Shown here: positions 36,291 through 63,865 of the stretch, piece by piece
How positions within the stretch are numbered: position 1 is the stretch's first letter
Layout of the letters: the number at the start of each line of letters is the position of its first letter
Assembly: GCF_027596085.1 (NCBI RefSeq)
Contig: NC_072452.1
Span: forward strand, 6,950,790-7,014,789
Reading direction: 5' to 3'
Origin: Anoplopoma fimbria
Taxonomy: Eukaryota > Chordata > Actinopteri > Perciformes > Anoplopomatidae
DNA length: 64,000 bases
Program-made: the position numbers and the translations under genes
The notes under the pieces: model-generated
What the model saw: only the letters and a program-made list of their open reading frames with translations
Databases searched by the model: none
Told to the model about the DNA's origin: nothing

Positions 36291-37559
36291 ATGGCAATCC
36301 CAGGCGACCTCTCCCTTTTCAACTCCACCTCCTCCCCCTATTCAATGACAGAGATCTATCTGAACACCTCTCTAGCCCCCTCTGCTCCCCCCTGCCCGGA
36401 CTGGTCTCCTGTGCCCACGACCACGGGCATCCCCGTCATCTACAGCATTATCTTCGTGCTGGGAACCGTAGCCAACGCCCTGGCGGTGTGGGTGTTGGCC
36501 CAAGCCAGTGGCTCGAGGAGAACTGTAGCCAACACCTTCATGCTGAACCTGTGTGTGTCCGACCTGCTGTTCCTGCTGTCTCTCCCGCTGTGGGCCGTCT
36601 ACTACTCCAAGGGCTACAGCTGGCCCTTTGGCCAGGTCGCCTGCAAAGTCTGCGGAGCCCTCCTCCACCTCAACCTCTACGCGTCTATCTTCTTCATCAC
36701 ATGCATGAGCATGGACCGCTACCTGGCAATCGTGCGCCCGCTCCGCTCCCAGAGTTCACGATACCCCAAACGCGCCCGGCTCACATGCATCCTGGTGTGG
36801 GTGCTGGCATGTGCTTGCTCCGCCCCCACCTTGTATCTGAGGGACACTTACCTCCTGGAGGGGCTCGGCGTGGAGGCCTGTGCGATTTTGTATCCTGATC
36901 ATACCTGGTATCTGACCCTGGCCTGGATGAAGATCGCTCTGGCCTTCCTGCTGCCACTGTTTGTCATCTCTTGTTGTTACTGGGCTATTGGTAGACATTT
37001 GTTGGCTGACACAGGGCTGGTAAGAATGCAGAATCCATCACAACCCCCCAGCATGCCCTCTTTTAAATCACTGGAGTCCAAGGAGAGCTGCAGTAAACCA
37101 GAGAGACCTCCGACCCCCTGTGTGTGCCTCGGCTCCAGCGGGGGCAGGCCCCTGGAGGGCAGGGGGCTGGAGCGGGTGCTGTGGACAGTAGCTGCTGTGG
37201 TCCTGGCCTTCTTCATTTGCTGGTTCCCCTTCCACTGCGTGACCTTCTTGGACGTGCTGAAGAGCCACGGCTGGGTGGACAGCTGCGTGGTAAACTGGAC
37301 AATCCACAACCTCACCCCGCTGACCCTCTGCCTGGGATTCTCCAACTCGGCCATCAACCCCGTGCTCTACTGCTTCATGGGAAACCATTTCCGGGGCCGT
37401 CTGGGTGGCCTCTGCAAGGGCCTGTGGGCTTGTGTGAAGGCCCACGGAGAAGATCACAGGCAGAAGAGGGGCTCCTTCAGCACCAGGCTGAGCTCCTTCT
37501 CTCGAAAACTCAGTGACCTAAAGGACCTGGCGGTTGTGGAGCCCTCTGGTCCTGCCTAA
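36291..37559 (+). CDS. agtr2: angiotensin II type 2 receptor
   Basis: Class A GPCR for angiotensin II in the plasma membrane, complete in one exon, 422 residues. Seen: N-glycosylation sites N11 and N25; seven hydrophobic helices with N62 (1.50), D91 (2.50), MDRYLAIV with DRY at 142-144, W170, P222, CWFPFH at 310-315 and NPVLY at 356-360. Disulfide candidates are C118-C197 and C35-C332. AT2-type marks are LPLWAVYYSKGYSWPFG, ASIFFITCMSMDRY, LGVEAC and AWMK with K214, the ligand-binding Lys position of AT2. AAVVLAFFICWFPFH in helix 6 also matches AT2. Odd: the third intracellular loop, about residues 236-296, is Pro/Ser/Cys-rich and roughly 35 residues longer than in mammals, which explains most of the excess over the 363-residue human protein. 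I choose ATG at 36291; the frame upstream has only a GTG. Confidence 0.93.
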   Translation: MAIPGDLSLFNSTSSPYSMTEIYLNTSLAPSAPPCPDWSPVPTTTGIPVIYSIIFVLGTVANALAVWVLAQASGSRRTVANTFMLNLCVSDLLFLLSLPLWAVYYSKGYSWPFGQVACKVCGALLHLNLYASIFFITCMSMDRYLAIVRPLRSQSSRYPKRARLTCILVWVLACACSAPTLYLRDTYLLEGLGVEACAILYPDHTWYLTLAWMKIALAFLLPLFVISCCYWAIGRHLLADTGLVRMQNPSQPPSMPSFKSLESKESCSKPERPPTPCVCLGSSGGRPLEGRGLERVLWTVAAVVLAFFICWFPFHCVTFLDVLKSHGWVDSCVVNWTIHNLTPLTLCLGFSNSAINPVLYCFMGNHFRGRLGGLCKGLWACVKAHGEDHRQKRGSFSTRLSSFSRKLSDLKDLAVVEPSGPA

Positions 37560-38111
37560 GCGGGTCCCTTGAGGGCAGACTTTCTCTTCCCTCCACTGGC
37601 TTCAAATTTCAGTGACGCCAACGTCATGTGACTGCTGAACTCCATACTAAACATGGATATGTGAGACGGAGCTGTTACTGTAACTGACTGAATCAAATAC
37701 CAGCAGAGCTCAATACTGCCCTATATAGAAAGAAAAAAGTTAATAAAAAAGATGAAGCTGAGAGGTTTAAGTTTTGAGGCTGGTGTAAAGAAAAAACAGA
37801 TACGTTATACGTTTCATGCCTTTAATGCCGCAGCATTCAGCTGTATTTAGCCAATACATTTAAAAAAATCCACTGAACACAACCTGCTCAGACACACAAA
37901 CACAGTTAGAGACTAGCTGGAGAACATAGTGGGCCATTTAAAAAAAGAGTTAGTGTAGGATCAGGGTTGCAGGTAATGAAACCTAAGTTACAGCTAGAAT
38001 GCTAAGCTATGCTAATGATGTTTTAGTAGGACTAGCTCAGCTGCTGTATCTTTCTTTGTTATTTCGTAATGGTTGGATTTAGCTTCTGTTTCATTTATAT
38101 GGTATAATAAA
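37560..38111 (+). other. agtr2: agtr2 3'UTR (probable)
   Basis: No coding sequence; AATAAA at 37742-37747 and 38106-38111 are candidate poly(A) signals. Confidence 0.45.
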
Positions 38112-38735
38112 CTCAATCACAGAGATGTTGGAAGAATTTTTCACATGAAAACAGGTATGAAGAGTTAATTTAGCTTTTTCTAAAGCTAGCTGTGGCTATC
38201 TCAACAGCTAGCTCCAATTCAAGCTCTGTTTTGTAGTTTTGCAAACTATGCATTTTTTTCAGAGATTATACACTTCTGTGGCATTAATATATTTAATATA
38301 GTATCTCCATTTTGACCAAACGTTTTATTACTGCATTTTGGCTTAGTAGGGCAGGACATTGTGAGATGCAGACGTATCGGGGTAATTATTAACCAGTCAT
38401 AACAATGCTACATTTAGTGATCCTTTTTTAGACCAATACTTTATACGTGTAATCACATGACTTGTAACATTTTTATTGTATAATTCTGTAAAGACAGTTT
38501 AGGAAAACGACTATAATTGACTATAAATAAGAATAAGAAATAAAGTGCACAATATTTCCATAAAAATGCCAATTCTTTGTCTGCTTTCTGTTCTTTTACT
38601 AAAATGAGAGATTGTCGGATTAATTTCAGTCCAATGCCACACACTCATTTTGTAAAACTGATTCCATCAATGATTTTTACTTTCCTTTTCACAATCTCAC
38701 TCTCCAACAGCTGTGACTCCAGAGACCCCCCCCCC

Positions 38736-38752
38736 CCACACACACACACACA

Positions 38753-38834
<82 letters not shown>
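38736..38834 (+). repeat. (CA)n microsatellite
   Basis: About 100 bp of CA preceded by a nine-base C run. Confidence 0.96.
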
Positions 38835-38837
<3 letters not shown>

Positions 38838-39389
38838 GGGAATGAGAGTGCTGGGATTACAGTCGGCCGGGCAGATGGACAGTCAGTCTTCCCCCTTTTT
38901 CTCCCCTCCCAGAATGCCTCACATGGATTCCGTACATATCAAGGCCAGATATCGTAATCTCATACTAATGTCCTTATGATGCATTCCAGTCTGGCCAGTT
39001 GAGTTGGTTCGAGGGAGCAGCCAGCTAATCAATGATGTATCTCTGTCTGCTATTTGTGTCCAGTATAGATCCACTGCATTCTGCATTGACCCTGGCCTGC
39101 CTCTCTGTGAGCCGAGAGCCAAGGGGGTATGGTTTCATTTCGTATTGCACTGGTGAAGACTGTGGGACAATTATACAGTATACCAGAATGTTGAGTTCCA
39201 ATGCTAGATATGTTTTTGTTTGAGTCTAAATGCCGAAGTGTTTTTGCATTTTAACTATTCTAACTTATAACTAAAATAGAGTGAATGTTTTTACAGATTT
39301 ATTTGCCACCCTAAAGGAAGGAAAAGGCATCAAGTCCTTACTTAAGTCTCCTTGAAGTTCGTCCTTCTTCAATACTCTTGCACAGTTTG

Positions 39390-39404
39390 CCACTGGATGG
39401 CACT
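39390..39404 (+). promoter_or_regulatory. CTCF-like motif
   Basis: CCACTGGATGGCACT, 14 of 15 positions of the degenerate CTCF core. Confidence 0.35.
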
Positions 39405-41491
39405 AAAGTGCTGTAAAAGCAATGAATAAGATGCCACTGGCTGCTTACCCAGACAGAGCCCCTAAGTCCCACCGCTCATGATCTTTCTGAGTCGAGGGAA
39501 AGATGGCTCTGACACAGACTGATGACTCATGTAGGATACTGTTCTGAATGTATAAAAGAAGAAATCTTCAACAAAGGCTGCATTTAAAGAACGCTAACAG
39601 CTCAAAGAAAGCACTGAATGGTACATTAATACAGTTTGCCTTTCTGAGGGATCTTTGACAGGAGCATCCAGGTGGTCTGAAGGACTCTATGTAGTCGTGA
39701 CTATGGTGTGAATGAAAAGCATCCCAACCAAGAATAATATACATCTCAACATGGCTGATGAGCTTATTACACCAGACGCTGTGCTTTCATTTTGAGAACG
39801 GCTGCAAACATTCAATATTTTAATCACCATCTTTAATTTGACACAACAGAACTTTCCCACTGACGGGACAGATTGCAAGATGAGTTTGTCGCAGCTCCAC
39901 AGTATGTTACAGCGCACAGCTTCGTTAGCTAATGCCTCGCTGTTCTACAGAGCAGGTGTGAGTGTCCTTGACACACGTCTTAAAGAAGACAGATCAGTGA
40001 CATGTGACTGAGAACATGTGTTGTACAGTGTGTGTGATGTAAGCTGAGAAGTATGGGCAACTTTTTTAAACAGCAGGTTTCAACTTTTTTTTTGCTTGGC
40101 TGCCATAAAACATCTAGCTCTGACATAATTTGAATCTAACATGTTGACATTTAACAGTCTGAATAGGCCCTGCAGTAAATCTTTTTCTTCTTTTGTATTT
40201 TATTAAAAGTCTAAGTCGAAAAATAAGAAGCATTTCTGATATTTTTTTATCAAATGTGGTCAGTTGTGTTCAGGAACTTAATACATTTACTCAAGTGCTG
40301 TCATCATTTGAGGTTCTTCTACTCCGCCACATCTCTATTCCACTACATCTATGTGACAGCTGAGGTACAGTGACCAGTTACTAACCAGAATAAGAATGTT
40401 CATAAAACATATTCTAAACTTTTTTTAATACAATGCATTATTAAAAATTAAACCACTGGTTCTTAAGCTTTTTGGTTCGTGACATCTTACAAAAAAAGCA
40501 ATGCCTCATTAGGCCACTTTTTCATGTTTTAGATGTTCCATTTTAATAACAGTGTGAGGATCAAAGTGGCCAAATTATGCAAAAAAAGGATATATAAAAA
40601 AAATATATATACATCAGTCAATATATCACATATCCCTCACATGGGCCATTTTACTGCATTATGAATACTTTTCATACATTAAGTACATTTAGCTTCTGTA
40701 CTTTTAATTTTAATTAGGATGTTGAATGCAGGACTTTTATGTGTTATTGAGCATTTCTACATGTGTTAGTGCTTGTACTTGCTTGTAATGTAAGTACAGG
40801 ATCTTAATTGTAGTTCTTGTTCCTCTTTATGATTTCTGTGCAGTAAAGTGTACGTTGGTATTCATGGAAACTGAGGAGGAAACAGATAAAGTATGCAACT
40901 TCTATTAAAAGAAAACAAAACGAGGCCTCTAGATAGTTTAGCTGAACACAGTACAAGTCACTGCATAAGCTCAATATACCTTTTTTCCTGTGTGAAAATT
41001 GCTTCATATTGCTTCTTTTTATCCCTCTCGTGCTTTCTATTGTTGTGGAAATATTCAGTTAGAATCTTTGAAGTTATTTCCTGTTGAAAAAATGTTTTAT
41101 CATTTCCTGAGAGATACACAAACCCACATGTTACGTGTGTGCTCGTGTGCACATGTGTGTGTGTCTTGTAGTGGAAGAGGAAGGCTGAGCAACAACACAT
41201 AAAGGTTAGAGAGGTTAGAGAGAGCTGCTATCAGTCCGGGGAAGAGGAGTGGAATATCAGAACGCTGGCTTGCTAAAGCTCAGGCTCCCAAACGGACATT
41301 TGAAACAGCAAGAACCAAACATCAGATGAGAGGCTGGACAGCTGCCTTACCTGTGCTCCCAGTCCAGAGGATTCACAGTGAAGACCAAAAGGCCTGCCTG
41401 CAGTGAAATATTGAAGGTGCATGAGATAGAGAGAGAAAAGAGGAGAGCCTGCATTTGGGAGCAGAACAAAAAGCAGATCTGGAGAGGAGCC

Positions 41492-41631
41492 ATGATGGAG
41501 AACCTGCCTGTCTACCACGGACCCATCGGCAAGGAGGAGGGGGAGAGGCGGCTGGGCCAGGACGGGCGGGATGGGTGCTACTTAGTCCGCGACAGTGACT
41601 CTGTACAGGGCGTCTACTGCCTGTGTGTGCT
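41492..41631 (+). CDS. sh2d1a: sh2d1a exon 1
   Basis: ATGATG start; ends CT before gtgagt, phase 2. Carries the first half of the SH2 domain with the phosphotyrosine-binding Arg. Upstream sequence from about 41200 is probable 5'UTR. Confidence 0.93.
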
Positions 41632-43901
41632 GTGAGTACAAAAACAGATGAAATATCTCGATTTCTTCTTCTTCACTGAGACCTCAGTAATCACATCGTC
41701 ACATAATCCTATTTTCTGCTATTACAGAGATTATTGATCTCCTCACATCTGAGAAAATAAAAGCACAAAAGGCAAAAACTGAAGTATTAACTGAAACCAA
41801 GAACATTTGGTGGCCTTTCATTAAGTGTGATATGCGAGTCTCCCAGGAGCTGATGATAATAATGAGTGCTGAGGCAAATATGTATTTCATTAAACTGAAA
41901 GATGAGCCAAGGGTCAAAGCTGTATTCATGTTTCTTGTGTGTGTGTGTGTGCAGGTATAACGGATTTGTCTACACATACAGAATCCACAAGGACGACGCG
42001 GGCTCGTGGGCTGCTGAAGTGAGACATTATATCATTTCATTTCTTGCTCTCATTCTGTGCAGATTCTTTCCGCGCCCTAAAAACTTCACAGAAGCAGCAA
42101 AACAGCTGCACATGCACCTCACTTTGGTTGGCATTGATTAGTTCTAGAGGTTGTTTTGGTGACAGCCTAATTCAGCAAGCTATGAGTTTGAGGCAAACGT
42201 GTATTTTTTTAGTTTTTTCTCTCTCTCCAAGAACGACACTACTGAGAAATGGGTTCTTTTCCTTTCGCAATAACATCCTGTGATATATTCTCCTCCCTCC
42301 CTCCCAACACCACCAAATTTAAGACTCCACAGCATCAGCATATACTCCAGAGATGGGAAAACGTAGAATTGCGTTTGACAGCATTTCTGATGGGATATGT
42401 AATGGAGCACTGAGGGTTGGCAAACACGCAGAGATGTGAACGTATGGAGACATCTGAAGTCTGTGTCTCTCGCTGACAACTAAAGCTAGATGCTGTTGTA
42501 ACTACATTTGGCCCCCGATCCTTTTTTTTTTACTGACAGCGCCAAGCCAACAGACAGGAGGGAGAGGACTCGAATTAAACGAATCGCACTACAAGCTCAA
42601 TAACAGTTTACATTATTCATGTGCAATATCAATCACTTTAATGAAATATCCCGGGGAACACAGGTAACACTTGTGGCCGGAGACAGAAACATCCAAAGTG
42701 CTTCGCTGTGGAAAGAGCTCTTTTTACGTTTGATTGAATGATTTCCAAATGGATTTAAAATAATCTTTTTTTCCCACTATTTCATACAGCATGATTGATT
42801 GCACAGAAGGAAAACAAATAATGTGTTTTTTTTTGTTTGTTTTTGTCCTTACTTGACTAAATTATAATACAAATACTGATAATGCTTCATAGTTTGGAAA
42901 TGGTAAACTGACAGCTGTGGGCAAAGTTTATGAGGGATATTAATTAGATGCAATGAGAAGTGATCTGAGAGATCCTTGATAACGTTCCACTAACGTCACA
43001 TTATGTTGTTGTTGCATTGGAATATGAATTCTAAACACCTTCTTTAGTTTTTATATAATTCCTAAAAACTATCTTTGTGTTTATTTCAGCTTCTTCAGTC
43101 ACAAGTGAAGCTGTTGAGATACTGTTGAGACACTTAAAGCATCTTGAATGTCACACGTGAATCTGAAAATAAACACTTTTTGTCGTCCAACAAAATATAA
43201 AAAAAGCCCAGGGGAGTGGATGCTTTCAGAGAGAACAAATCCTAATTTAGCTTCAACCCCCCCCCCCGAGTACAGATTCCATCCTTCTACAGTAGTTTTT
43301 AAGAGCAATTACAGATTCAATTCATCATCTTATTTATTGATACCTTTTATTGCTTTAAAAAAAAAAAAAAAAAAAAAGAGCTCAGTGTGGATCAGTGGAC
43401 CAGATATTTGAAAATATAATTGGCGTTCCCTGCACACAATGCACCCAGGTTCCTGCCTCTTCTTTCAGCGTATATCTGATGTCTTTTATGAGGTGAATCT
43501 GTGAGAGAGCTCATTTCAAGGCCGGTCCCCGTCCTGTCCTCTTTATTTCCCCGTGGGGATTTGATGTGGGGGTGAAGACGGAGAAGCTGAATTCTCCTCT
43601 GCTTTTTTTTCGCCCCCCTCTTGTGTTTCAGACCACTCCTGGTGTGCAGAAACGATATTTCCGGCAAATCAAGAACTTGATAGCAGCTTTCCAGAAGCCC
43701 GGACAAGGAATTGCCATGCCTCTGCTCTACCCTGTCACCGCTCAGACACGGGCACAGACACACACAGAGGCACAGACGCCCGGTAATAGCCTGTCACTGA
43801 CACACAGCAGCCAAAACGCTTACCTCCAGCAGCCGCCGCGTAACTCTGCCAAGGGACACAAAAACAGAAACAAGACTGAGTTCCAGCAAGCTTTAGGTTA
43901 G
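41492..43901 (+). CDS. sh2d1a: sh2d1a (SAP) SH2 adaptor, 3 coding exons
   Basis: SAP is a free SH2 domain of T and NK cells that binds immunoreceptor tyrosine switch motifs of SLAM-family receptors and recruits the kinase Fyn. Exons: 41492-41631, 41955-42018, 43632-43901; phases chain to 157 residues. The protein starts [20 protein letters not shown], has the SH2 phosphate-binding Arg in CYLVRDSDS (R33) and GVYCLCVL, then [10 protein letters not shown] and [18 protein letters not shown]79 in YFRQIKN matches human R78, the Fyn SH3 contact. Human SAP has 128 residues; here the tail after LLYPV is longer and reads to TAG in the same exon. An internal donor at 43783 (gtaata) could instead splice to an unseen fourth exon, as in human. 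An in-frame second ATG follows at once; either start gives the same domain. The tail-to-tail neighbour tenm1 is also its neighbour in human. Confidence 0.92.
41955..42018 (+). CDS. sh2d1a: sh2d1a exon 2
   Basis: The acceptor is a short GT repeat ending directly in gcag; donor gtgaga. Encodes [20 protein letters not shown] then E, the 64-base exon size expected for SAP. Confidence 0.95.
42019..43631 (+). other. sh2d1a intron 2
   Basis: AT-rich, with an A run near 43357-43377. No element recognised. Confidence 0.5.
43632..43901 (+). CDS. sh2d1a: sh2d1a exon 3 with extended tail
   Basis: Acceptor tgtgtttcag. Encodes [20 protein letters not shown], then [15 protein letters not shown], then a Gln/Thr-rich tail to TAG. 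Residues after the possible donor at 43783 may be intronic. Confidence 0.85.
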   Translation, partial: TTPGVQKRYFRQIKNLIAAFQKPGQGIAMPLLYPVTAQTRAQTHTEAQTPGNSLSLTHSSQNAYLQQPPRNSAKGHKNRNKTEFQQALG

Positions 43902-44273
43902 GGTTAGGGGTAAACCCTGAGCTCACTATTGACCTAATTTGTTGCATTTTGCGAGAAGTGTAAATGTATTTTGCGAGAAAAGTAAATGTATTTTTTTCTT
44001 TCCTTCTAATTAACCAGCTCCTGTTTGTTAAATCTACTCATTAAAGCTCTAGCTGTGACTCAGATCTCAGCAGCCTTCCAGCATTTTCGTCTTCTTTTTT
44101 TTTTTGTTTCCCCTTCTGCATATGCGGCGCAGAAAGAGCCTCATAACTTTCAGGGATGTGATGTAAAATATTCAACTGCTGAAACATTAATATCCATCAC
44201 TGCATACGTAAGATGACAACAAATACTGTGCTCTGTTTCCTTAATGCAATTCAGTTGCATGAATGGCAAAGAA

Positions 44274-44298
44274 AATAAATGATATTGGTTGAAATAAA
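44274..44298 (+). terminator. candidate poly(A) signals, sh2d1a
   Basis: AATAAA at 44274-44279 and 44293-44298, about 380 bp after the sh2d1a stop, on its strand. Confidence 0.5.
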
Positions 44299-45301
44299 CT
44301 CTTTTAAATGAGGTCACACACACACAGCCACACACACCAGAGCCTCCGTTTGACATATAATGTGGAACAAAAATTCAATTTGACATATTGAAGTACTGAT
44401 TTCCACGGAGAGAATGCTGACTGCTAGAGAGGGGGTGGGGGGGGGAGAAATCTGTCATTCATCTGATTGACATTACTGGCTCTTCATGAAAAAAAATGAG
44501 AGCGAGAGACGGAGAGAAAGAGAGAGCATCCATTCAGCCCATACAATTCTTCAGTGCAGCGGTCTCCTAGCAACCGGACCCTCCATCTTTTCACCGGCGA
44601 GATGAGGTTGGACAGTATCTATCGGAGCATATGGTTTAGAAGGGAAGGTGCATCGCGGCCGATCGGCAGAGTGCTAGTCAGGAACGTATATCACCTGCTC
44701 GCAGTCAGAACATATGCATCACGGCTTTGTCATCCGCAGCCCAGGAGAGAAACACAAACAATTAATGGTGGGCAGATGGTGGAGTGACTGTGGGAGGGTG
44801 GAGAGTGGGGGATAGGCAGACGGACGGGGAGGTGGATTAGTGGTAGCTAGATTAAAAAAAAAAAAAAAAAAAAATAGAAAAACAAACAAACTTCTCTACT
44901 TTCTTTCTAAACTTCTTTTTTTTTTGAGGGGGAGGCTTGGAAGAAGTTCACATGTAGTCTGATTGGCATTTCCTAATGAGAGGAGACAAGCTGTAGAGAA
45001 CGGCACAGCCAACTCCAGGTCCTGCCCCTTCTGCACTCACCACCCACTCACTGAGCCTCAGCTGTCACATTTCTTTTTCCCTTCCTCTGTGTGCTTTTTT
45101 TCTTTTTCTTCCCTCTCTCTCTCTCTCTCTCTCTTCTTCTTCTTCTTCTTCTCCTCCGACAGAAGCAGGTTTCTCATGCATATCTCAGTTTGAGCCATAA
45201 TGATGGGTGATAATGACAGCACAGATTTGAAAGTTACAAACTCCCGTCACAAGAACAAAGAGCCCATGACAAATGTGTGGAGGGAAGGCGCAGAAGACGC
45301 C

Positions 45302-45305
<4 letters not shown>

Positions 45306-45350
<45 letters not shown>
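45306..45350 (+). repeat. (GA)n microsatellite
   Basis: About 45 bp of GA between the convergent genes. Confidence 0.95.
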
Positions 45351-45352
<2 letters not shown>

Positions 45353-45927
45353 AGACGGAGAGAAAAATAAGCAACAATGCCCATGAAATCCCATCAAGCA
45401 ATCTGGTAATTCACACATAACTTTAATCAGCATCGTAACCCAATAAAGTCAGATTTTTCAGCGAGAATATTTACTATAGCCATGTATAATTCTTTGCAAA
45501 AATGTAACTGTTTTTCTATTGATTAACAATACTGACACTTACTTATGAACAACAGAATTTCCAGTTGAGCTCTTTTTTCAGTGTGAAAACACTGGCTATG
45601 TACATTCTTGATTTTAGTATACACACTCATACAAACTACTGTTGGAGCACACCAGAGGCAGGAAACCAGGAGAGGCTTCCTTCTCTAAAGGGGAGTGTCA
45701 GAGTTGACAAGGCCTCTCTTACACAATATGTAAACGATAGTATATCCGAGGTAAACCATGTAGGAACTCAAATGGCAACCGGAGAGCTCTTGATTTTGAG
45801 TCATGAAGAGGATTATTCACTGGCAAATCCTAAAGTCTTCAATGTCTACAGTTCAGTGAATCCAAAATGAAGAACAGTGTTGAAACAGCAAATGACAGAC
45901 AGTCAGTCCATCAGTTCGACAGTCAGT

Positions 45928-45967
45928 CGGTCGGTCGGTCGGTCGGTCGGTCGGTCGGTCGGTCGGT
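45928..45967 (+). repeat. (CGGT)n tetranucleotide repeat
   Basis: Ten pure CGGT units, preceded by CAGT-type variants. Each unit carries a CpG. In the probable tenm1 3'UTR. Confidence 0.93.
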
Positions 45968-46250
45968 CCCAGGCCAGTCAGGATACAAAAAGCAAAGCCA
46001 CAGCCAAACCACACTGCTTGTGCCACTATTAGAAATTGGAGAACTGGACGATAATAATAAAATACCATCATTTTGTCACAATTAAAGGCATTTGGAAATC
46101 ATTTTTTCCCCCAATCTCTCTTCTTGTTCTTCTTTGTCGTCGTCTTCTTTTCTCTTTTTTTTTGATACGGTATAGAAACAGTAGAACAAATCAGAGTAGA
46201 GTAGAAACAGGCAGTCTTTGGTGGGGTGGGGGGCTGCTCACGTGTCTCTG

Positions 46251-62730
<16,480 letters not shown>

Positions 62731-63320
62731 CTGTGTTAAAAAAAAAGTGTTCAAAAACGTCACACACGGCTATAAAATACCGGATTATTGTTCAAAAGAA
62801 CACAATGTTCAATCATTTTTGTTATGTCTAATCTCTTCGACAAACAAGATAATGATGGCATTACATACAAAAAAAAAAAAAAAAACCTGAGCTGGAAATA
62901 CAGATTAATGATATTAAAATGATGACTGTGGATTTGGATGCATTTGTCTGCCCGTGCTTCAACCAAACAACTGATGATGATATCTCAGGTGATTTTTTTT
63001 ATTGCTTTGTAAAAACTAAAGAATTATGAATCTTCAGTGGGTAAATGGAGCTTTGTTGACATATTGATAAATGTTTGCAACTTGAAATGCAACTCTCCAA
63101 ACAAATGAAACTGGTTGTCCTGATGGAGACTGCTAGACATGAGGGTGAAAACTGCTACACCAACAGTTTGATTTTGATGCATCTTTTTAACTGGTCCAAG
63201 GAGAGCTTGCACAATCATTTGGCTCATTCGCTTTCTTGCAGAGAGTAAGACGAGACCTCTAAAGCTCAGTAATTAACACTTAATATCTTGAGTATCTAAC
63301 CCTCATCCTAGCAACATATT

Positions 63321-63865
63321 TAAAGGTCCAGTGTGGTATTTTGGAGATCTATTAGCACAAATGGAATATAATATGTTTTCCATTAGTGTGTAATCACCTG
63401 AAACCAATAACCGCTGCATTTTTATAAGCTTAGAATGAGCCCCTTCATATTCACATGGGGGAGCTGATTCTCTTCATGGTGTCTGCCAAAGTGTACCGCT
63501 ATGTTTATACAGTAGTCCCAGATGGACAAACCTGAGAGAGAGAGCGAGAGAGAGAGAGAGAGAGAGAGAGAAGAGAGCCTTTTACGTTTTTACGTTACCC
63601 AAAGGCCGTAGTTGGCTACATGCTTGGAAGCTGCGGAAACGTAAGTTGCAAAGCAAAACCTTGGTACCGCCAGCTGCCGCCTGACTTGCGTTACTCTTCA
63701 AGTGTTATTATGGTGAGGATGACCTCAGAACGAGGAGAAGTTCATTACCACTGTTTTGCACTCGGCGGCTCATGTTACCAAAGTCTCCAGGAGTAAGTGG
63801 AGGGGTATTCGGTTGGTTGCAATCTGCAACAATGCCTCCTCATCCTACACACTGTGCCTTAAACA
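63321..63865 (+). repeat. interspersed repeat, near full-length (family A)
   Basis: Begins TTAAAGGTCCAGTGTGGTAT and ends CACACTGTGCCTTAA, which pair as imperfect inverted ends. A GA tract at 63537-63572 has expanded inside it. It sits in the tenm1 intron at the right edge. Confidence 0.55.
63537..63572 (+). repeat. (GA)n microsatellite
   Basis: GA tract expanded inside the family A repeat copy. Confidence 0.9.

Larger units (their letters stand above)
38112..41491. other. intergenic agtr2-sh2d1a
   Basis: AT-rich; a long CA tract (38736-38834), a CTCF-like motif (39390-39404), and probable sh2d1a 5'UTR after about 41200. No gene seen. Confidence 0.5.
43902..46250. other. convergent sh2d1a / tenm1 3' region
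   Basis: Holds the 3'UTRs of both genes. I see no coding exon. It contains a 22-base A run near 44852, a CT tract near 45113-45134, a GA tract at 45306-45350 and a CGGT tetranucleotide run at 45928-45967. Poly(A) signals for tenm1 are not clear; an ATTAAA on its strand at 45422-45427 is a weak candidate. Confidence 0.5.

Noticed and set aside
36488..37516. Other open frames in both directions at agtr2
   Set aside because: Alternative frames of a GC-rich single coding exon; only the 36291 frame has receptor motifs.
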